Source of the DNA: Patescibacteria group bacterium
GTDB taxonomy: Bacteria; Patescibacteriota; Patescibacteriia; Buchananbacterales; UBA6539
Length of the DNA stretch: 34,728 nt
Assembly: GCA_028688055.1 (NCBI GenBank)
Contig: JAQTYZ010000007.1
Location: forward strand, 1-34,728
Reading direction: 5' to 3'
Shown here: piece by piece, positions 30,893-34,728 of the stretch
Layout: each line of letters opens with the position of its first letter
How positions within the stretch are numbered: position 1 is the stretch's first letter
Notes under the pieces: generated by a model
What the model was told of the DNA's origin: nothing
The model's database searches: none
The model's input: only the letters and a program-made list of their open reading frames with translations
Made by a program: the position numbers and the translations under genes

Positions 30893-32287
30893 ATGGCTGA
30901 GCAAAAGACAACTAAACCGTTTCCTAATCCCCTGCCATTTCGAAAAATCCTCGGTCCGAGTTTTATCATCCTCGCGCTGGGGCTTGGTTCGGGCGAAGTC
31001 ATTTTGTGGCCGTATTTAAGTTCTAATTTCGGGCTGGGTATTGCTTGGGGCGCACTGCTGGGAATTACTTTCCAGTTTTTTATTAATATGGAAATTGAGC
31101 GCTATGCCTTAATCAAAGGCGAAAGCGTTTTTGTCGGTGTCGATAAAATTTTTCCGGGGGCGGCGTATTGGTTTATCGTTTCAACTTTCATCGGCTTTGG
31201 CTTGCCCGGCATTATTGCGGCGTCGGCGGAAGTATTTTCATTTGTCTTGGGGATTGGCAATTTCAAACCAGTAGCCATTGTTTTTCTCATCATCATCGGC
31301 CTGATCCTTAGTATCGGCAAAACCGTTTATGACATCATGGAAAAAATAACCAAAACGATTATTTTTGCCGGCATTCCCCTAATCGTTGTTTTAGCCTTAA
31401 TTCTCAGCGCGAAGACCGATTGGTTGACACTTGGCGCTGGTCTCATTGGTCAGGGTTCAAATTATTTCTTTTTGCCAGCCGGCATTTCATTGGCGACTTT
31501 TTTAGCAGCCTTTGCCTATTCCGGTGCCGGTGGTAACTTAAATTTAACGCAGTCAATTTACATCAAAGAAAAAGGTTACGGTATGGGTGCTTATTCTCAA
31601 AAAATCGCCGGTCTGTTCCAAGGCTCAAAATTGGCACCAAAAGTAAATTTATCCGGCCATGATTTTGAACTCAATGAAGCCAACATCAAAAATTTTAAGA
31701 GCTGGTGGAAAATAATCAATCTCGAACACTTGCTAGTTTTTTGGTTTTTTGGTTTTGTCGGCATTGCGGTGCTAATGATTCTTGCCTATGCCACAACCTT
31801 TGGGCTAACGACTAATTCTCAGGGAATATTTTTTGTCATCAATGAAGGCGTTGCCATCGGCCGTAAACTCTTCCCGGCGGCTGGCACGACTTTTCTAGCC
31901 GTCGTCACGGTGATGCTTTTTCAAACACAGTTGGGAATAATGGATTCCACCTCCCGCATCATGGCAGAGAATATTGCGATTAAAAAAGTAGCGCTCGGTC
32001 AACCGGTTAACCTGTCAAAAATTTATTTCTTTTTTGTTTGGGCGCAGATTGCCTTTGGCATTATTTTATTTCTCTTCAATATTACCGAACCAAAATTACT
32101 AATTGTGTTGGGCGCAGTCATCAACGCCGTCGCAATGTTTGTTCATATCGGCTTAGTCAATTGGACTAATTACAAACTACTACCAGCGCCATTCCAACCG
32201 CACCTCATCAGACGCCTAATCATTGTCGGCATCTTTTTATTTTTTGGCGTCTTTAGCATTATCACCATTTGGGACTCATTATTTTAA
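30893..32287 (+). CDS. Nramp-superfamily transporter with altered metal motifs
   Basis: 464 aa, about eleven membrane helices with the LeuT-like Nramp order. TM1 reads GPSFIILALGLGSGEVILWPYL: the canonical DPGN metal-binding motif is replaced by GSGE. The TM6 region reads YSGAGGNLNLTQS, where classic Nramp has MPH. The loop before TM7 has a long insertion (GSKLAPKVNLSGHDFELNE). The overall pattern (FFINMEIERYALIKGES) fits Nramp-related proteins whose substrate may not be Mn/Fe. Leaderless promoter, monocistronic. Superfamily placement is good, substrate unknown. Confidence 0.8.
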   Translation: MAEQKTTKPFPNPLPFRKILGPSFIILALGLGSGEVILWPYLSSNFGLGIAWGALLGITFQFFINMEIERYALIKGESVFVGVDKIFPGAAYWFIVSTFIGFGLPGIIAASAEVFSFVLGIGNFKPVAIVFLIIIGLILSIGKTVYDIMEKITKTIIFAGIPLIVVLALILSAKTDWLTLGAGLIGQGSNYFFLPAGISLATFLAAFAYSGAGGNLNLTQSIYIKEKGYGMGAYSQKIAGLFQGSKLAPKVNLSGHDFELNEANIKNFKSWWKIINLEHLLVFWFFGFVGIAVLMILAYATTFGLTTNSQGIFFVINEGVAIGRKLFPAAGTTFLAVVTVMLFQTQLGIMDSTSRIMAENIAIKKVALGQPVNLSKIYFFFVWAQIAFGIILFLFNITEPKLLIVLGAVINAVAMFVHIGLVNWTNYKLLPAPFQPHLIRRLIIVGIFLFFGVFSIITIWDSLF

Positions 32288-32321
32288 TAGCAAATATTTT
32301 AATTTTGGAGCACCCTAATAA

Positions 32322-32510
32322 TTGACTTTAAGGCTGGCTTGTGGTAGTATTACCCTGCTCATAATGAGGTCTAGTCAAGCTATTCCTCGCTGAGTTCTGA
32401 AACTTGCAAAATTAATTTTTTGTAAATGTTACAGAGTATAGTTAATTTGGAAATGTAGTCGAATTTCTAGTTGCTATGGCAAATTAATTCACTATATCTC
32501 CAGATAAATT
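32322..32510 (+). promoter_or_regulatory. promoter and long 5' UTR of the cold-shock gene
   Basis: TTGACT (32322-32327), 17-nt spacer, TAGTAT (32345-32350) with TGG extension. Start near 32357 gives a ~155-nt leader with a small CTCAT-a-ATGAG hairpin and AU-rich stretches but no clear Shine-Dalgarno sequence. Long leaders are typical of cspA-type genes. Confidence 0.55.
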
Positions 32511-32711
32511 ATGCAAGGCACAATAAAAAAACTCGTGGCTGAAAAAAAATGCGGTTTTATCAGCCAAGAAGGCGTTGAAAAAGACGTATTCTTCAGTGAA
32601 GGAAAACTCGACGGCATTAAATTTGAAGACCTAAAAGAAGGTGACATTGTCACTTTCGAAGTTGAAGAGGGCGATAAGGGTCCAGCAGCTGTCGGCGTCA
32701 AAAAAGTCTAA
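32511..32711 (+). CDS. cold-shock domain protein
   Basis: 66 aa, the normal CspA length. A single OB-fold RNA chaperone: MQGTIKKLVAEKKCGFI holds RNP1 in a slightly altered form (KKCGFI for KGFGFI), RNP2 is DVFFS, then FEDLKEGDIVTFEVEEGDKGPAAVGV. Binds single-stranded RNA/DNA and melts secondary structure. Own promoter with a long leader and a terminator directly after, so monocistronic. The K-C substitution in RNP1 may lower stacking with nucleobases. Confidence 0.93.
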   Translation: MQGTIKKLVAEKKCGFISQEGVEKDVFFSEGKLDGIKFEDLKEGDIVTFEVEEGDKGPAAVGVKKV

Positions 32712-32730
32712 GATTTCACTAGCTAATCTT

Positions 32731-32763
32731 TCTAAAAAATCGCCGCTGGGGCGGTTTTTTAGA
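32731..32763 (+). terminator. terminator of the cold-shock gene
   Basis: TCTAAAAAAtCGCC...GGCGGTTTTTTAGA, a long stem with one G-T pair and a T6 run. Confidence 0.85.
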
Positions 32764-32788
32764 AGAATTTATAAATAGATAAAACAGT

Positions 32789-32980
32789 ATTAGAAAAAAT
32801 AAGGCGGACAAATTTATCACCGGCGAACCGAGATACTGTCAAAACTGTGGCAAAGAATCACATCAGCTTTTTGAAGTTACTAAAAAAATTCAAAAACTAA
32901 ACCAACTCCAGTATTGTCAAGACTGCATGGAGCGCTATAAAGAAGAAATCAAAATAGTTTCTCACCAAGACGCTAAATAA
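32789..32980 (+). CDS. zinc-ribbon micro-ORF without a standard start codon
   Basis: An open frame reads KFITGEPRYCQNCGKESHQL, then a coiled segment and LQYCQDCMERYKEEI, ending in TAA. Two CxxC pairs 27 residues apart suggest a small treble-clef or zinc-ribbon protein. No ATG, GTG or TTG precedes the first Cys pair; only an ATT (32789) follows the upstream in-frame stop. Either an unusual start is used or this is a decayed gene that lost its beginning. It sits just before another gene remnant, which favours decay. Confidence 0.4.
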   Translation: MRKNKADKFITGEPRYCQNCGKESHQLFEVTKKIQKLNQLQYCQDCMERYKEEIKIVSHQDAK

Positions 32981-32995
32981 TCATCAGGTTTAGCG

Positions 32996-33150
32996 ATGGA
33001 GCTGGAGAATAAAGTTGCCATCATTACCGGCGCATCGTCAGGCCTTGGCTGGGTCGTGGCGTAAATTTTTGCCCACGATTGGATGGTGGTAAACACCAAA
33101 AAAGATTTTTCCGACGACCGCTGTACTAAAAAATATTTGCTAAAAAAATA
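32996..33150 (+). pseudogene. short-chain dehydrogenase remnant (N-terminal Rossmann motif)
   Basis: MELENKVAIITGASSGLG is the N-terminal strand and TGxxxGxG cofactor loop of an SDR oxidoreductase. It runs into an in-frame TAA after 22 codons (33062-33064). The same frame then continues with SDR-like FAHDWMVVNT before similarity fades. The remaining ~200 residues and the catalytic YxxxK are absent, so this is a degraded fragment. Confidence 0.7.
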
Positions 33151-33350
33151 TGGACCAGGAAATTTTAAACAGACTTAACGCTCACGATGAAAAGCTTGAA
33201 GCCATTTATACTTCCGTTGAAAAAACCAGAAAATATTTTCTTTGGACACTTATTGTTACAATTGTCACTGTCGTCCTACCACTCATTGCCCTAATGTTTG
33301 TTCTACCAACCTACCTCCAAACCCTTGGCGGTGGCACCTTAGGAATTTAA
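33150..33350 (+). CDS. small single-pass membrane protein, hypothetical
   Basis: 66 aa. An amphipathic, charged N-terminal helix (ILNRLNAHDEKLEAIYTSVEKT) that could form a coiled coil is followed by one long hydrophobic segment (YFLWTLIVTIVTVVLPLIAL) and a short Gly-rich tail. This helix-then-TM layout is common among unannotated CPR small proteins. The start codon is embedded in the end of the SDR remnant and no Shine-Dalgarno sequence is visible. The LRR lipoprotein gene begins 9 nt after its stop, so the pair is likely co-transcribed. Confidence 0.65.
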   Translation: MDQEILNRLNAHDEKLEAIYTSVEKTRKYFLWTLIVTIVTVVLPLIALMFVLPTYLQTLGGGTLGI

Positions 33351-33359
33351 TTTTATAAG

Positions 33360-33854
33360 ATGAAAAAAATATTTTTATTGGCGTTGCTTGTTACTACCTT
33401 AAGTTTAGCTGGCTGCGTAACAAATAATCCGACTCCCAACGGCGAAACCAAGGCGATTAACAATAACGGTACTGTTTCCGGCGGCACACTTGATTTAAGC
33501 AATCAGGGACTGACGAAAGTTGACCAAGGTGTTTTTACCAAAACTAGCTTAATTCAACTCAATGTTTCAAATAACAATTTGACTGGTTCGCTACCAGCCG
33601 AGATCAGGCAATTACAAAAACTTGAAATTCTTAAAGCAGCCAATAATCAACTAACAGGCATCCCCGCCGAAATTGGGCAACTTCAAAATTTACAAGTTTT
33701 AGACCTTTCAAATAATCAAATTACCGGGCTACCTAATGAGCTTGGCAATTTAAAAAATTTGAAGACTTTAAATTTATCCGGTAATAATTTTTCGCGACCA
33801 GATCTTGAAATAATTAAAAAGGGATTGTCCCCTGACGTAAAAATTATTGAGTAG
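33360..33854 (+). CDS. leucine-rich repeat lipoprotein
   Basis: 164 aa. A lipoprotein signal peptide ends in the lipobox LAGC (Cys19), so the protein should be lipid-anchored outside. A short Asn/Thr-rich linker precedes about five LRR units (LDLSNQGL, LNVSNNNLTG, LKAANNQLTG, LDLSNNQITG, LNLSGNNFS), of the plant-like/bacterial 22-24-residue type with IPAEIGQLQNLQ. LRR surfaces mediate protein contacts; a role in attachment to another cell is an inference. Followed by a bidirectional terminator. Confidence 0.85.
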   Translation: MKKIFLLALLVTTLSLAGCVTNNPTPNGETKAINNNGTVSGGTLDLSNQGLTKVDQGVFTKTSLIQLNVSNNNLTGSLPAEIRQLQKLEILKAANNQLTGIPAEIGQLQNLQVLDLSNNQITGLPNELGNLKNLKTLNLSGNNFSRPDLEIIKKGLSPDVKIIE

Positions 33855-33888
33855 TTCCATTGAGTAGACATTAGCCTTAAAACAAAAT

Positions 33889-33918
33889 AAAAAATCCCGC
33901 CAGCTGGCGGGATTTTTT
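33889..33918. terminator. bidirectional terminator between LRR and dedA
   Basis: Perfect palindrome AAAAAATCCCGCC-agct-GGCGGGATTTTTT. Confidence 0.9.
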
Positions 33919-33940
33919 ATTTAAAATATTAAAATTGAAA

Positions 33941-34558
33941 TTACTTTTCCCGATGCTTGAGGTGACGCCAAACATAGGCTGCCAGCAATAACACCACCAC
34001 CAACGCTATTAACAAATCAAAATTGTGTAATTGTTCACGAATCGTTTCCCACCGATCACCAAGTTTTACACCAAGCCAAGTAAATAAAATACTCCAAGGT
34101 AAAACGCCTAAAACCGTATAAAGCGAAAACTTTTTAACATCCATTTTAGCGACACCAGCGGGAAAAGAAATATAAGTTCTGATGACGGGTAATAAGCGTC
34201 CAAAAAAAACCGTCCAATTGCCATACCGTTTAAACCAGTCATCAGCTAAATCTAAATCGTGTTTTGAAATTAGCATATAACGCCCGTATTTTTCGATCAA
34301 AGGCCGACCACCGCGCGACCCAATCCAATAGGCCAGTAGCGACCCAAGCAAATTACCCAAGGTTCCGGCGGCCACTACCAGCCAAAACGACATCGTTCCA
34401 GCGGCCACCAAAAAGCCGCCAAAGGGCAGGGTGACTTCCGACGGAATCGGAACACCACAACTTTCCAAGAGCATTAAAATAAAAATTCCACCATAACCAA
34501 AAAAACCGATAAAGCTAATGGCAAAATTGACCAACAAATCAATCAGGTAACTAATCAT
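33941..34558 (-). CDS. DedA family membrane protein
   Basis: 205 aa from MISYLIDLLVNF; the track's TTG start overlaps the promoter. DedA/SNARE-associated proteins flip or transport undecaprenyl phosphate and other lipids. Visible are the N-terminal re-entrant region LLESCGVPIPSEVTLPFGGFL, with the conserved acidic residue and PxPSE, and the basic signature GRLLPVIRTYISFPAG. Five or so hydrophobic stretches. Leaderless: minus-strand TGT-TATATT ends 7 nt before the ATG. Confidence 0.92.
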   Translation of the reverse strand: MISYLIDLLVNFAISFIGFFGYGGIFILMLLESCGVPIPSEVTLPFGGFLVAAGTMSFWLVVAAGTLGNLLGSLLAYWIGSRGGRPLIEKYGRYMLISKHDLDLADDWFKRYGNWTVFFGRLLPVIRTYISFPAGVAKMDVKKFSLYTVLGVLPWSILFTWLGVKLGDRWETIREQLHNFDLLIALVVVLLLAAYVWRHLKHREK

Positions 34559-34565
34559 AACAGTC

Positions 34566-34574
34566 AATATAACA
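34566..34574 (-). promoter_or_regulatory. extended -10 box of dedA
   Basis: TGT-TATATT on the minus strand, 7 nt before the ATG. Confidence 0.55.
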
Positions 34575-34648
34575 AATCAAACCCAATCATTCAAGACCTA
34601 TCGGTAATGTGCACACACATATTGCACTTTCTGTTAATCTAGTGGCAT

Positions 34649-34728
34649 ATGTCAAAAACTATGCCTAAATCAACTAAGGAAGAAAAATATCGTTGGATTA
34701 AACCAATATTGGATAAAGAAATAACAAT
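34649..34728 (+). CDS. start of an ORF cut off by the window end
   Basis: Only 26 codons are visible: MSKTMPKSTKEEKYRWIKPI, then LDKEIT. The basic, helical beginning would fit a helix-turn-helix of a transposase/integrase-like protein, but this is a guess. TAATCT with a TGT extension ends 8 nt before the ATG, consistent with another leaderless start. Confidence 0.45.
   Translation, partial: MSKTMPKSTKEEKYRWIKPILDKEIT

Overview
The window reads as a chromosomal segment of a Patescibacteria/CPR bacterium. The evidence is a combination of family-level features: short, compact genes; a Rel protein that ends after its TGS domain; an IF3 gene with a non-ATG start and the CPR-like N-terminus RISHKRNKK; cell-surface genes with small cysteine-rich repeat modules; and many hypothetical membrane proteins. 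The exact lineage cannot be set from sequence alone. No CRISPR array, rRNA or complete transposase is visible.

Layout. (1) 1-4709: a plus-strand run dprA (5' cut off)-queuosine precursor transporter-folC-topA, joined by overlaps. (2) 4710-5563: a gene-poor stretch with two strong minus-strand promoters, two candidate small RNAs ending in U tracts, a 72-nt hairpin and a 53-aa membrane peptide. (3) 5564-8710: rel (plus), tail-to-tail with parB-parA (minus). (4) 8717-9198: tRNA-Leu, initiator tRNA and a second CAU tRNA, transcribed away from parA. (5) 9198-11400: three copies of a terminator-bearing direct repeat that bracket a small acidic ORF and a polytopic GT-C-like membrane protein. (6) 11432-22364: a DUF457-like membrane protein, then minus-strand genes: a surface-protein operon (two signal-peptide proteins, a 1118-aa Cys-rich/TSP1-like protein, a polyprenol/dolichol-kinase-like enzyme), glycyl-tRNA synthetase with an M16 peptidase, a membrane-anchored protein and an AI-2E family permease. 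(7) 22444-24671: smpB, tmRNA, infC-rpmI-rplT and tRNA-Asp, a ribosome and rescue block. (8) 24735-32287: a lipocalin-like CrtC/AttH protein, a GH3 glycosidase and an Nramp-superfamily transporter on plus, interleaved with minus-strand SD-led hypothetical genes, one of which is an ASCH-domain protein. (9) 32511-34728: cold-shock protein, remnants of a zinc-ribbon ORF and an SDR gene, a small membrane protein, an LRR lipoprotein, a DedA protein and a truncated ORF at the edge.

Expression signals split the genes into two groups. At least eight genes (parA, the 10114 membrane gene, the 11432 gene, glyS, smpB, the lipocalin gene, the Nramp-like gene, dedA) have a -10 box only 6 to 9 nt before the ATG, several with an extended TGn, and so look leaderless. 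The hypothetical minus-strand genes at 9408, 26008/26843 and 29274/29744 instead have strong Shine-Dalgarno sequences and their own terminators, and in two cases long structured 5' leaders. The most unusual object is the roughly 290-nt leader at 30515-30806: it carries a series of perfect hairpins, four of which present ACGA in the loop, like a multiplied version of the ACGR hairpins of guanidine-II (mini-ykkC) riboswitches but upstream of unknown genes. Also unusual are the initiator tRNA (no D-loop GG, G55, C33) and the tmRNA, which shares the G55 T-loop and appears to encode a 22-residue tag.
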